A DNA stretch of 64,000 nucleotides, taken from Metapseudomonas resinovorans DSM 21078. GTDB taxonomy: Bacteria > Pseudomonadota > Gammaproteobacteria > Pseudomonadales > Pseudomonadaceae. The notes under the pieces were generated by a model. It made no database searches. It was not told the origin of the DNA and saw nothing but the letters and a program-made list of their open reading frames with translations. Below are positions 36,229 through 45,312 of the stretch, one piece after another. The position numbers and the translations under genes were made by a program. The stretch covers positions 62,001 through 126,000 of the forward strand of contig NZ_AUIE01000022.1 in NCBI RefSeq assembly GCF_000423545.1, in the 5' to 3' direction. Position 1 is the stretch's first letter. Each line of letters opens with the position of its first letter.

Positions 36229-37125
36229 ATGCAAGCCGAACTGATTCTGGATGCCCGAAACGGCACGGGTGAAAGCCCCGTGTGGCACCCGCAGGAACAG
36301 GCCCTCTACTGGGTCGACATTCCGGCGCGCCGACTGCACTGCTGGAGCGCCCGGGACGGCGCCAGCCGCAGCTGGCAGGCCGACGAAATGATCGCGTGCA
36401 TCGCCCGGCGCAGCGACGCCCTGGGCGGTGGCTGGATCGCCGGTATGCAGAGCGGACTGTTCCACCTGCTGCCCGACGCCAATGGCGGCATTCGGAGTGA
36501 GCGCCTGACCCGCGTGGAACATGCTCGGCCGCAAATGCGCTTCAACGACGGCCGCTGCGACCGCCAGGGGCGCTTCTGGGCCGGCACCATGTTGCTCGAC
36601 ATGAGCGCCGGTGCCCGGGTCGGCGCGCTCTACCGCTTCGATGGCGAAGCGGGACCGCTGCAGGTGCGCCTGGATGACTTCATCGTGCCCAATGGCCTGG
36701 CCTTCAGCCCGGATGGCACCCGTATGTACCTCTCCGACTCGCACCCGCAGGTGCAGACCATCTGGGCCTTCGACTACGACATCGACACGGGCACGCCCTA
36801 TAACCGCCGCGTGTTCGTCGACATGCACGAATTCCCTGGCCGACCCGACGGTGCAGCCGTGGACGAGGACGGCTGCTACTGGATCTGCGGCAACGATGCC
36901 GGCCTGGTGCACCGCTTCACGTCCGATGGCCGCCTTGACCGCTCCCTTGCCGTACCAGTGAAGAAGCCGGCGATGTGCGCCTTTGGCGGCCCGGGCCTCG
37001 ACACCTTGTTCGTCACCTCCATCCGTCCGGGCGGCGTCGAGCTCTCGGACCAGCCCCTGGCCGGTGGCGTATTCGCCTTGCGGCCCGGGGTGAAAGGCCT
37101 GGAGGAACCGCTGTTCCGGGGCTGA
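36229..37125 (+). CDS. SMP-30/gluconolactonase-family aldarolactonase
   Basis: A 298-residue six-bladed propeller lactonase. Metal-site regions are visible: GTGESPVWHP near residue 12, RFNDGRCDRQGRFWAGTM in the middle, NGLAFSPDGTRMYLSDSH later and GRPDGAAVDEDG. In this position it should open the lactone made by uronate dehydrogenase to glucarate or galactarate. The substrate assignment is by context. Confidence 0.88.
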   Translation: MQAELILDARNGTGESPVWHPQEQALYWVDIPARRLHCWSARDGASRSWQADEMIACIARRSDALGGGWIAGMQSGLFHLLPDANGGIRSERLTRVEHARPQMRFNDGRCDRQGRFWAGTMLLDMSAGARVGALYRFDGEAGPLQVRLDDFIVPNGLAFSPDGTRMYLSDSHPQVQTIWAFDYDIDTGTPYNRRVFVDMHEFPGRPDGAAVDEDGCYWICGNDAGLVHRFTSDGRLDRSLAVPVKKPAMCAFGGPGLDTLFVTSIRPGGVELSDQPLAGGVFALRPGVKGLEEPLFRG

Positions 37126-37190
37126 GCCCCAATCGCTGTACCGAAGTTCGCTGGATCGAAACCAAACAAAAACAAGACCGGAGTTTCATC

Positions 37191-38162
37191 ATGAACCTGA
37201 AACGCAAGCTGCTCCTCGCCGCCCTGCCCTTCGCCTTCAGCCTGGCCGGGCCGGCACACGCCCTCGATATCAAGTTCGCCGAGATCCACCCGGCCGGGTA
37301 TCCGACCGTGGTTGCCGAACAGCACCTGGGCAAGAAGCTGGAAGAAGCCAGCAACGGTGAAATCACCTTCAAGATGTTCGCCGGCGGCGTGCTCGGCTCC
37401 GAGAAGGAAGTGGTCGAGCAACTCCAGATCGGTGCCATCCAGATGGCCCGCGTCAGCCTCGGCATCGTCGGCCCGGTCGTACCGGACGTGAACGTCTTCA
37501 ACATGCCCTTCGTGTTCCGCGATCAGGCGCACATGCGCAAGATCATCGACGGCGAGATCGGCCAGGAGATCCTCGACAAGATCACCCACTCCGAATTCAA
37601 CCTGGTGGCCCTGGCCTGGATGGATGGCGGCACCCGCAACCTCTACACCAAGGAGCCGGTGCGCAGCATCCAGGACCTGCAAGGCAAGAAGATCCGCGTG
37701 ATGGGTAACCCGCTGTTCATCGAGATGATGAACGCCATGGGTGGCAACGGTATCGCCATGGATACCGGCGAGATTTTCAGCGCCCTGCAGACCGGCGTCA
37801 TCGATGGTGCCGAGAACAACCCGCCGACCATGCTGGAACACAACCACTTCCAGAACGCCAAGTACTACACCCTCACCGGCCACCTGATCCTCCCCGAGCC
37901 GGTGGTGATGTCCAAGACCACCTGGGAAAAGCTCACCCCCGAGCAGCAGGCCCTGGTGAAGAAGGTGGCCCGCGAAGCGCAGATGGAAGAGCGCGCGCTG
38001 TGGGACGCCAAGTCCGCCGCCAGCGAAGAAAAGCTCAAGGCCGCAGGCGTGGAGTTCATCGCCATCGACAAGAAGCCCTTCTTTGACGCAACCGCCCCGG
38101 TTCGGGAGAAGTACGGCGCGCAATACGCTGACCTGATGAAGCGCATCGCCGAAGTCCAGTAA
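37191..38162 (+). CDS. TRAP transporter substrate-binding protein (DctP)
   Basis: A 323-residue periplasmic protein with a 24-residue signal peptide (ending GPAHA) and DctP family segments: FAGGVLGSEKEVVEQLQIGA and LQGKKIRVMGNPLF with the ligand-binding Arg. It binds an organic acid, most likely D-glucuronate or D-galacturonate in this operon. ATG 37191 begins the signal peptide. Confidence 0.93.
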   Translation: MNLKRKLLLAALPFAFSLAGPAHALDIKFAEIHPAGYPTVVAEQHLGKKLEEASNGEITFKMFAGGVLGSEKEVVEQLQIGAIQMARVSLGIVGPVVPDVNVFNMPFVFRDQAHMRKIIDGEIGQEILDKITHSEFNLVALAWMDGGTRNLYTKEPVRSIQDLQGKKIRVMGNPLFIEMMNAMGGNGIAMDTGEIFSALQTGVIDGAENNPPTMLEHNHFQNAKYYTLTGHLILPEPVVMSKTTWEKLTPEQQALVKKVAREAQMEERALWDAKSAASEEKLKAAGVEFIAIDKKPFFDATAPVREKYGAQYADLMKRIAEVQ

Positions 38163-38231
38163 CGCCGACTCAACACTCTGAATAACGTCGCGGTGGGCGC
38201 CAGCGCTCCGCCGCGATGTCGGTGACGCACC

Positions 38232-38759
38232 ATGAAAGACACCCTGTTGCGCTTCAACGACGGCCTTTACATGACCTGTATCTGGGTCGCTGGCCTGGCC
38301 GTCGCCACCATGTCGCTGATCATCCCCTGGGGCATCTTCGCCCGTTACGTGCTGGGCACGGGCTCGAGCTGGCCCGAGCCGGTCGCCATCCTGCTGATGG
38401 TGGTCTTCACCTTCGTCGGCGCCGCCGCCAGCTACAGGGCCGGCGCGCACATGGCGGTGAGCATGGTCACAGACCGCCTCCCGCCACACGTGAAGCCGCT
38501 CGTCTCGGTACTGGTGCAGGTGCTGATGGCGCTGATCTGCCTGTTCATGACCGTCTGGGGCACAAAGCTTTGCCTCACCACCTGGAACCAGTTTGTCGCC
38601 GCCCTCCCGGACCTGCGGGTAGGCATGACCTACGCCCCCATTCCCATTGGCGGCGTGCTGACCCTGATTTTCGTTCTCGAGAAGCTCCTGCTGGGCGACC
38701 AGAGCCACCGCCGCGTGGTGCAGTTCGACCTGGTGGAAGAAAACGAAGGAGCCGCGTAA
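38232..38759 (+). CDS. TRAP transporter small membrane subunit (DctQ)
   Basis: A 175-residue protein with four hydrophobic segments and the DctQ pattern WPEPVAILLMVVFTFVGAAA. It joins the binding protein to the large permease. Its stop (TAA, 38757-38759) is directly followed by the ATG of the large subunit. Confidence 0.92.
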   Translation: MKDTLLRFNDGLYMTCIWVAGLAVATMSLIIPWGIFARYVLGTGSSWPEPVAILLMVVFTFVGAAASYRAGAHMAVSMVTDRLPPHVKPLVSVLVQVLMALICLFMTVWGTKLCLTTWNQFVAALPDLRVGMTYAPIPIGGVLTLIFVLEKLLLGDQSHRRVVQFDLVEENEGAA

Positions 38760-40040
38760 ATGGATGCGTTCATCCTCCTGGGCAGTTTCATCCTGCTCAT
38801 CCTCCTCGGCATGCCGGTGGCCTATGCCTTGGGCCTGTCCGCCCTGATCGGCGCCTGGTGGATCGACATCCCGCTGCAGGCGATGATGATTCAGGTCGCC
38901 GGCGGCGTTAACAAATTCTCCCTGCTGGCAATTCCCTTCTTCGTGCTGGCCGGCGCCATCATGGCCGAGGGCGGCATGTCACGGCGCCTGGTGGCCTTCG
39001 CCGGGGTGCTGGTGGGCTTCGTGCGCGGCGGCCTGTCGCTGGTCAACATCATGGCCTCGACCTTCTTCGGCGCCATCTCCGGCTCTTCGGTCGCCGACAC
39101 CGCCTCGGTGGGCTCGGTGCTGATCCCGGAAATGGAACGCAAGGGCTACCCGCGTGAGTTCTCCACGGCAGTGACGGTAAGCGGCTCGGTGCAAGCCCTG
39201 CTGACGCCGCCCAGCCACAACTCGGTGCTCTACTCGCTCGCTGCCGGCGGCACCGTCTCCATCGGCGCGCTGTTCATGGCCGGGGTGATGCCGGGCCTGC
39301 TGCTCTCCGCGGTGATGATGGTGCTGTGCCTGATCTTCGCGAAGAAACGCAACTACCCCAAAGGCGAGGTCATCCCGCTGCGCCAGGCGCTGAAGATCGC
39401 AGGTGAAGCCCTCTGGGGCCTGATGGCAATGGTGATCATCCTTGGCGGCATTCTCTCCGGGGTGTTCACCGCTACCGAGTCGGCGGCCATCGCGGTGGTC
39501 TGGTCGTTCTTCGTGACCATGTTCATCTACCGCGACTACAAATGGCGCGACCTGCCCAAGCTGATGCACCGCACGGTGCGGACCATCTCCATCGTGATGA
39601 TCCTCATCGCCTTCGCCGCCAGCTTCGGCTACATCATGACGCTGATGCAGATCCCCGCGAAGATCACCACGCTGTTCCTGACCCTGTCGGATAACCGCTA
39701 CGTGATCCTCATGTGCATCAACGCCATGCTGCTGCTGCTGGGCACGGTAATGGACATGGCGCCGCTGATCCTCATCCTCACCCCGATCCTGATGCCGGTG
39801 ATCACCGACATCGGCGTCGACCCGGTGCACTTCGGCATGATCATGCTGGTGAACCTGGGCATCGGCCTGATCACTCCGCCAGTGGGTGCGGTACTCTTCG
39901 TCGGCTCGGCCATCGGCAAGGTCAGCATCGAGAGCACGGTGAAGGCGCTGCTGCCTTTCTACGCGGCGCTGTTCCTGGTACTGATTGCGGTGACCTACAT
40001 TCCCGCCATTTCCCTCTGGCTGCCGAGCGTCGTGCTCTGA
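38760..40040 (+). CDS. TRAP transporter large permease (DctM)
   Basis: A 426-residue, very hydrophobic permease with DctM signatures FFGAISGSSVADTASVGSVL and LITPPVGAVLFVGSAIGK. It moves the acid sugar across the inner membrane with Na+ or H+. It is the last gene before a stem-loop terminator. Confidence 0.94.
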   Translation: MDAFILLGSFILLILLGMPVAYALGLSALIGAWWIDIPLQAMMIQVAGGVNKFSLLAIPFFVLAGAIMAEGGMSRRLVAFAGVLVGFVRGGLSLVNIMASTFFGAISGSSVADTASVGSVLIPEMERKGYPREFSTAVTVSGSVQALLTPPSHNSVLYSLAAGGTVSIGALFMAGVMPGLLLSAVMMVLCLIFAKKRNYPKGEVIPLRQALKIAGEALWGLMAMVIILGGILSGVFTATESAAIAVVWSFFVTMFIYRDYKWRDLPKLMHRTVRTISIVMILIAFAASFGYIMTLMQIPAKITTLFLTLSDNRYVILMCINAMLLLLGTVMDMAPLILILTPILMPVITDIGVDPVHFGMIMLVNLGIGLITPPVGAVLFVGSAIGKVSIESTVKALLPFYAALFLVLIAVTYIPAISLWLPSVVL

Positions 40041-40048
40041 TCCACCCC

Positions 40049-40072
40049 GGCGGGCCGCGACCGCGGCCCGCC
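40049..40072 (+). terminator. Stem-loop after the TRAP operon
   Basis: GGCGGGCCGC-GACC-GCGGCCCGCC, a perfect 10-bp stem, followed by CTTCCTCC. Probable terminator of the udh-TRAP unit. Confidence 0.75.
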
Positions 40073-40133
40073 CTTCCTCCTCCAGAAGAACGGCCCTGCG
40101 TCGTCCGGAGACTCAACCACACGGACCGTTGCC

Positions 40134-41051
40134 ATGCCTGCCGCCACACCCACCTTGTTCCCACGGCACATTGCCGTCCTGCTCCTGGCCTTTCTGGCCT
40201 GCGCCTTCGCGGGCAATCACATCGCCGCCCGCATCGCCTTCGACGACGACACCGGATTGCTGCTGGCGATTCTCTGCCGCTCAGGCGTGGCCATGCTGGT
40301 GCTGACCGGCATCGTCCTGTGGCAGCGCCAGCCCCTCGGCCTGCCGGCCGGAACCCGTCGCTGGCAATTGCTGCTGGGACTGCTGATCGCGACCCAGAGC
40401 CTGTGCCTTTACTCGGCAGTGGCACGCATCCCGGTGGCCCTGGCGCTGCTGGTGGGCAACACCTTCCCGATCGTCCTGGCCCTGCTCACCTGGGCTCTCG
40501 GCGGCGGCGCGCCGACGCGGCGCAACGCATCGCTGATGGGGCTGATCCTGCTCGGCCTGGTCTTCGCCCTCGACGTTCCGGCGCGCCTGGGCGCAGCCGA
40601 AGGCGCCGGTGCGCAATGGACGCTGGGGGTGACGTTGGCCTTTTGCGCGGCTTGTGCCTTTGCCTGTGCGCTGTGGATAACCGACCACAAGCTGGCCGCC
40701 CTGCGCGGTCCGGTACGCAGCATGCTGACGCTGATGATCGTGTTCTGCAGCATGGCCGTGGCCGGCTTGAGCGGGCTGGTACCGGGCGGGATGACAACAC
40801 CCGCCAGCGGAACGGGCTGGACCGCGCTCGGCATCCTGGTACTGCTCTACGGCAGCGCATTCTCGGTGCTGTTCGTCAGCGTGCCGCGCCTGAACATGCC
40901 GCAGAACGCACCGGTGATGAACGTCGAGCCCATCGCCACGCTGCTGTTCGGCTGGGTGCTGCTGGATCAGGTACTGAGCGGGATGCAGCTGCTCGGCGGC
41001 GCCATAGTCGTCACCGGTATCGTGCTGCTGACCTATCGGAAGGCTGCCTGA
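40134..41051 (+). CDS. EamA/DMT-family transporter
   Basis: A 305-residue protein with about ten hydrophobic segments in two repeats, typical of the drug/metabolite transporter superfamily (EamA). It sits between the TRAP operon terminator and the convergent regulator. Substrate is unknown; export of a metabolite is usual for the family. No operator of the hexuronate type is visible in front of it. Confidence 0.83.
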   Translation: MPAATPTLFPRHIAVLLLAFLACAFAGNHIAARIAFDDDTGLLLAILCRSGVAMLVLTGIVLWQRQPLGLPAGTRRWQLLLGLLIATQSLCLYSAVARIPVALALLVGNTFPIVLALLTWALGGGAPTRRNASLMGLILLGLVFALDVPARLGAAEGAGAQWTLGVTLAFCAACAFACALWITDHKLAALRGPVRSMLTLMIVFCSMAVAGLSGLVPGGMTTPASGTGWTALGILVLLYGSAFSVLFVSVPRLNMPQNAPVMNVEPIATLLFGWVLLDQVLSGMQLLGGAIVVTGIVLLTYRKAA

Positions 41052-41077
41052 GCGCCATGCACGCCCAGGCGGATGGT

Positions 41078-41830
41078 TCAGGCTTCCTGCTGTTCCCGCT
41101 CAGCCTCTTCATGGGCCTGGCGCAGCCGTTCGCGGCTGTTGGTCAGGTGCAGGCGCATGGCCGCACGGGCCGCTTCGGCGTCCTGGCGGGCGATGGCTTC
41201 GTAGATTTCTTCGTGTTCGCGGCTCAGCCGGGCCAGGTAGTGCTGCTGATCATCGTGGGCGATGCGCGCCGAATTGAGCCGGGTCCGCGGAATGATGCTG
41301 GTACCCAGGTGGGTCATGATGTCGGTGAAGTAGCGGTTGCCAGTGGCCAGGGCGATCTGCAGGTGGAACTGGAAGTCCGAGGCCACTGCATCGGTGCGAT
41401 GGGCGGCTTTGTGGAAGGTGTCCAGCGCCTCGCGCATGGCGGCCAACTGCTCTGCCGAACGCCGCTGGGCGGCAAGGCCGGCGGATTCGACCTCAAGACT
41501 GATGCGCAGCTCGAGGATGGCCACTACATCACGCAGGGTGACGATGGTCGCCGGATCGATACGAAAACCCATGGGGCTCGGCGTATCCAGCACGAAGGTG
41601 CCGATGCCGTGACGGGTCTCCACCAGGCCTGCCGCCTGCAAGCGCGAGATGGCCTCCCGCACCACCGTGCGGCTGACGCCCTGGGCCTCCATGATGGCCG
41701 ACTCGGTGGGCAGCTTTTCACCCCGCTTGATCACACCGTCCTGGATCTGCTGGGAGAGTTCGCTCACCAACTCCTGGGCCAGGCTGCGGTGCTTGCGGCG
41801 CGGGCGCTGCTGGGCGCTTGGGTTGTCCAT
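41078..41830 (-). CDS. GntR/FadR-family regulator of hexuronate genes
   Basis: A 250-residue repressor: winged HTH with PTESAIMEAQGVSRTVVREA and LVETRHGIGTFVLD, then an FCD ligand domain (LELRISLEVESAGLAA; DFQFHLQIALATGN). ATG 41830. An operator-like TTGTACGATG lies in its own promoter, and related sites precede the porin, kdgD and udh units, so it probably represses all four and is released by a uronate or aldarate. It resembles the GguR-type regulators described for Pseudomonas hexuronate regulons. Confidence 0.88.
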   Translation of the reverse strand: MDNPSAQQRPRRKHRSLAQELVSELSQQIQDGVIKRGEKLPTESAIMEAQGVSRTVVREAISRLQAAGLVETRHGIGTFVLDTPSPMGFRIDPATIVTLRDVVAILELRISLEVESAGLAAQRRSAEQLAAMREALDTFHKAAHRTDAVASDFQFHLQIALATGNRYFTDIMTHLGTSIIPRTRLNSARIAHDDQQHYLARLSREHEEIYEAIARQDAEAARAAMRLHLTNSRERLRQAHEEAEREQQEA

Positions 41831-41864
41831 GTCGACTCTCGATCTCGGCGGAAACTGATTGCCC

Positions 41865-41892
41865 ATCATAGCCCAGCAGGTTGTACGATGAC
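41865..41892 (-). promoter_or_regulatory. Regulator promoter with operator O5
   Basis: The minus-strand -10 TATGAT is at 41870-41865. GTTGTACGATGAC (41880-41892, plus-strand reading) covers the spacer and -35 region, suggesting autoregulation. The divergent epimerase gene could share it. Confidence 0.6.
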
Positions 41893-41948
41893 ACTCATCT
41901 GCAGCGACGCCCGGACCTTTCCACTCAGTCCTACATCCCGGTAAGCAG

Positions 41949-42830
41949 ATGATGACCATCCCCCTGCTCACACTCGAAGACCGCCTCACCCGACTGACAC
42001 TGGCTCCAGAGCTGGGTGGCGCCATCGCCAACTGGCAGTTGTTGGAGAATGGCCAGCCATTGCTGCGTCCTGCCGACGCCCACGCCCTGGCCGCCGGCAC
42101 ACCTCGGCGCCTGGGTTGCTACCCGCTGGCGCCCTGGTCCAACCGTATCGGCAGTCGCGGCTTTGCCCTGCCGGGCGGCTGGCTGGCCCTGGAACCGAAT
42201 ACGGCCACCGATCCCTACCCGATCCATGGCAGCGCCTGGCAGCAGCCCTGGACCCTGCTGGAGCAGCGCGACGGATGGATTCGTCTGGGACTGGAGAGCC
42301 GGCAACCCTTCGCCTACCGGGCCGAGCAGCTGTTCCGCCTGGACGAAGGATGCCTGGAGATCCGGCTGCAGGTCGTCCACCTCGACGACCGCCCCACCTG
42401 GCATGGATTGGGCCTGCACCCCTACTTTCCGCGCACGGCAGGCACAGGATTGCAGGCACGGGCAGAGTCGGCCTGGCTATGCGGCGACGACAAGCTGCCC
42501 ACGGCGCAGGTCGCCCTGCCGCACCAATGGAACTTCGCAACCGCTGCAGCACTGCCGGATACGCCTGTGGACAACGGCTTCAGCGACTGGCCAGGGCAAT
42601 GCAGCATCCTCCAGCCAGACCTCGGCTACCGGTTGGACTGCAGCGCCAGCGGCTGCGAGACCTTCTTGCTGTTCTGCCCGCAGGGACAAGACTTCTTCTG
42701 CTTCGAACCGGTGACCCATCCGGTCAACGCCCACCACCTGGAAGGCCGGCCGGGGCTGCGCCTGCTGGCTGCCGGTGAATCGCTTGCGATCACCTGGCGC
42801 ATGGCGGTCAGTCCGTACACGGGCGCCTGA
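41949..42830 (+). CDS. Aldose 1-epimerase family protein
   Basis: A 293-residue galactose-mutarotase-fold protein. Segments LAPWSNRIGSRGFALPGGW and WHGLGLHPYFPRT contain the Arg and His typical of the active site. It is divergent from the hexuronate regulator and may speed interconversion of uronate anomers before uronate dehydrogenase. Two adjacent ATGs (41949 and 41952) are possible starts. The gene ends 4 nt before the bidirectional terminator that used to serve ssb. Confidence 0.87.
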   Translation: MMTIPLLTLEDRLTRLTLAPELGGAIANWQLLENGQPLLRPADAHALAAGTPRRLGCYPLAPWSNRIGSRGFALPGGWLALEPNTATDPYPIHGSAWQQPWTLLEQRDGWIRLGLESRQPFAYRAEQLFRLDEGCLEIRLQVVHLDDRPTWHGLGLHPYFPRTAGTGLQARAESAWLCGDDKLPTAQVALPHQWNFATAAALPDTPVDNGFSDWPGQCSILQPDLGYRLDCSASGCETFLLFCPQGQDFFCFEPVTHPVNAHHLEGRPGLRLLAAGESLAITWRMAVSPYTGA

Positions 42831-42834
42831 AACG

Positions 42835-42866
42835 AAAAAGGCGCAGCCCGGGGGCTGCGCCTTTGT
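42835..42866. terminator. Bidirectional terminator (ancestral ssb terminator)
   Basis: AAAGGCGCAGCCC/GGGCTGCGCCTTT, 13-bp stem. Read on the minus strand it ends CTTTTTCGTTT, a proper T-tract. Removing the island would place it about 25 nt after the ssb stop. Confidence 0.85.
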
Positions 42867-42887
42867 CTGTTCGCTTACGCGATTCGA

Positions 42888-42896
42888 CTAGAACGG
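42888..42896. other. Left attachment-site copy of the island (attL core)
   Basis: CTAGAACGG repeats exactly the last bases of ssb at 54909-54917, where CTA is the ssb stop read on the other strand. Bases beyond are similar too (TAATG versus GATG). Confidence 0.6.
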
Positions 42897-43264
42897 TAAT
42901 GCATACCTTGCAGTAACAAGAGCCAGCGAGTGAGTGAGTGAGACAGCTCTAGATAGCGCCATGGCGATAGCCAGCCATTCTACGCGCAATAAAACGTAAA
43001 ATATTTAGTAAATTTTAAGGCGAGTTTCCAACGAGTTGCCTCAAAAACTTTACAACCTGCCCGCCCTGCTGCAATTGAGGCCCTGCGATCAAAAACCTAA
43101 GGCTTTCCTGCTGAGGAGTCTCTGGACAGAGCACAGAGGAGGCCGTAGCGTTTGAGGCAAGCGGGCCAATGATGAGCCTGTTCTCTTACAATTGATACAC
43201 CTGCGTTCGCCTGCCTTCACGTGGACGAACAGGGGTGCCGCTAGGGCAAAAAAAGGGACTTGTG
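42897..43264. other. Left-end island DNA with likely recombinase sites and cargo promoter
   Basis: This stretch without a gene holds AAAACGTAAAATAT (42991-43004), which is inverted at the other end (54777-54790), AAAACTTTACA (43044-43054), repeated at 54879-54889, a GAGT tandem repeat (42928-42941) and an AT-rich patch. TACAAT at 43187-43192 may be the -10 box for the cargo genes; no good -35 is seen. Confidence 0.45.
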
Positions 43265-44197
43265 ATGGGTGAGTGGTCTAAAAAGCTTGGTGAGCATGGT
43301 GAGGATATTGTTGAAGCTCTCATGGATCTAATAGGTTGGAAATCCCCCTTGAAGGGCACCGACTTAGATTGTGTTAAACCGACAATCCATGGCTCATCTG
43401 ATAAACCTAGGCGCACTCACGGCGTCGACTTCATTTTCTCCTGCATATCTCCGCTAGAAGACAATGTATTAAAACATCTGCTGATATCTTCAAAATTCAA
43501 AGCGGATCCGTATCCCCCATCCCCAACGAGTATCTTCAAAGATCACTTCATAGATATAGCTATGGCCCTAGAGTGCTTCAAGCGGTCTAGCATGAGAAGG
43601 CAAATCAACTCTGGATACCAGCAAGTAAGTTCAGACTCAATTTCCGGCGTCCTTTTTTGGTTAAGCGGCACCGACGACACAAATGCAGACATCGTCCAAA
43701 AAGTAGCCAACGCCAGAGGACTGGACGATTTCGCTTACGGCACGATATATGTAATCGACAACTATCGCGCAAGCTTTCTATTCGACAGCATAAGCCATGT
43801 CAACGGAAAGTACGGAACCAACAACGTAAAGTTTGTTTACCCTTCCACGGGGAAAAACATCAGCGCAACTAGCAGAATTACGACCGGAAAAGTTCTTCCG
43901 CCCGAATTCATAAATAGCGGAATAATTCCATTCTACGCGAACGTATCAGGCCAGAAAACTCTAATAATCTGTTGCCAAGACACCTTTAACGAGGACGCCT
44001 TTAGGCGACTCATAGGGTTCTCCATCACCATTGCACTAGAATTTCCAGACAAGATATCGCTTGCCTTCCCAGACTACGACTTTGTCAAGCACAAAGAGAT
44101 TGTTGACATTACAAAGCTTACTTTGGCCGACAAAGAATTTGCCAGCATAGTAGAAGTTTCCTCCTACCAAAAGGACTTTAGAGGAATAGCAGAATGA
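43265..44197 (+). CDS. PD-(D/E)xK-type nuclease, GAPS4a-like defence protein
   Basis: A 310-residue protein starting MGEWSKKLGEHGEDIVEALM. E13, D55 (HGVDFIF) and S75-x-K77 (ISSKFK) follow the order of a PD-(D/E)xK nuclease core, with Ser in the third position. The sequence and the tight pairing with the next gene recall GAPS4a of the GAPS4 phage-defence system, first reported from gamma-mobile-trio islands. ATG 43265 is chosen because AGGGA lies 7 nt upstream; 43235 has none. AT-rich, unlike the host. The GAPS4 link is from memory and needs a profile search. Confidence 0.65.
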   Translation: MGEWSKKLGEHGEDIVEALMDLIGWKSPLKGTDLDCVKPTIHGSSDKPRRTHGVDFIFSCISPLEDNVLKHLLISSKFKADPYPPSPTSIFKDHFIDIAMALECFKRSSMRRQINSGYQQVSSDSISGVLFWLSGTDDTNADIVQKVANARGLDDFAYGTIYVIDNYRASFLFDSISHVNGKYGTNNVKFVYPSTGKNISATSRITTGKVLPPEFINSGIIPFYANVSGQKTLIICCQDTFNEDAFRRLIGFSITIALEFPDKISLAFPDYDFVKHKEIVDITKLTLADKEFASIVEVSSYQKDFRGIAE

Positions 44198-45312
44198 CAG
44201 CCCAGCAAGTAGACTCAATTCTGCCCCAAGGGGAAGCACTTCGCACATACCTTTCCCAACCATACATTGGCAAAGGGGACTTAAAAAATATCCTAAGAAA
44301 TCGTGGAGTCTTCCTTTCCGAGCAGGAAAAAGAGCAAAGCATCCCAGCACTTACCTTGACTTTGATCAGGCCCAGCGAATTTACTGAACTGCAACTGGCC
44401 TACACCTCAAAAGAAGACAATCCAAAGATCACAACCCAAACAATAAAGTGGCAAGGGAATTCATCTCTAATTGATAGCATCCCTGATGAAATCAACATAA
44501 ACAAGATACTCGACCTGGATTTCGAGAACTTCAAGGTATTGGGCGCGCCAAATTTCTATCCAATAAACGGAAATCTAGACGCAATAAGAATGGACTTTAC
44601 AGTCGAACGTCTAGATCGCTCAAAAAGCTGGGCTGAAGACCGTAAGAACTTCAAAGCATCAATAGAGATCAAGAAGAGCCATTCCCAAGATGAACTGATA
44701 ATCATCAGCACACATACTGCGCCAGAAACAAAAACAACCAACAAGGCCATTTCGAAGCACCTAATTAGCCACTTCAAGTCAAAAAATCAAATTGACGAAA
44801 ATGAAAAAATTCGACCAATACGGTTTGGGGATTTCACCAATGAAAACAGATTCATATATCTCCTAGGCCTAACCAAAGACAGCCGACTGGTAACCCTTTC
44901 ATTTGTTGAAATTGTCGATATTGGCTTGGCACCTGACGTAGATAGAACCCTACCTTCTGACCTTGAATGGATGAAGGAGCGCATAAAAAGCCTAGACCTT
45001 AAGGGAATTAGCCTGGAAGAATCTGAGTTCTTATCGAACCCAGCATATCGTCCGTGCCTCTACCTACACCGCCTAGATGCTAAATTCCGCTTTAGCACAT
45101 CTGCCCTTGATGGCGAGTGCGTAATTTCACTTGGATTCCCTGAGTTCTCTGCCGGGCAAAATAAAGATAGCGAAATTGAATTGAGAATCAAGAGTATTAC
45201 ATTCGACACCATCCAAAGAGGAATGGACAAGAATGATGCAAAAGAAACAATTCTGAGAGAGCTTGAATTTGAAAAAATTGAAACCTTTAAAAAGCTTTCA
45301 ATAAACACCTAG
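44194..45312 (+). CDS. GAPS4b-like partner protein
   Basis: A 372-residue protein overlapping the previous gene by 4 nt (ATGA), so the two are made together. It begins with a small domain LPQGEALRTYLSQPYIGKGDLKN..., likely helical, followed by a mixed alpha/beta body. D129 or D134 with E158-x-K160 (ASIEIKKS) could be a second nuclease-like core, which would make the pair a heteromeric nuclease. Best match by memory is GAPS4b. AT-rich codon use throughout. If not GAPS4, it is an unrecognised two-gene nuclease system. Confidence 0.6.
   Translation: MTAQQVDSILPQGEALRTYLSQPYIGKGDLKNILRNRGVFLSEQEKEQSIPALTLTLIRPSEFTELQLAYTSKEDNPKITTQTIKWQGNSSLIDSIPDEININKILDLDFENFKVLGAPNFYPINGNLDAIRMDFTVERLDRSKSWAEDRKNFKASIEIKKSHSQDELIIISTHTAPETKTTNKAISKHLISHFKSKNQIDENEKIRPIRFGDFTNENRFIYLLGLTKDSRLVTLSFVEIVDIGLAPDVDRTLPSDLEWMKERIKSLDLKGISLEESEFLSNPAYRPCLYLHRLDAKFRFSTSALDGECVISLGFPEFSAGQNKDSEIELRIKSITFDTIQRGMDKNDAKETILRELEFEKIETFKKLSINT

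Noticed and set aside
42928-42941. GAGT tandem repeat at the island left end
   Set aside because: Only about three units; no function can be argued.
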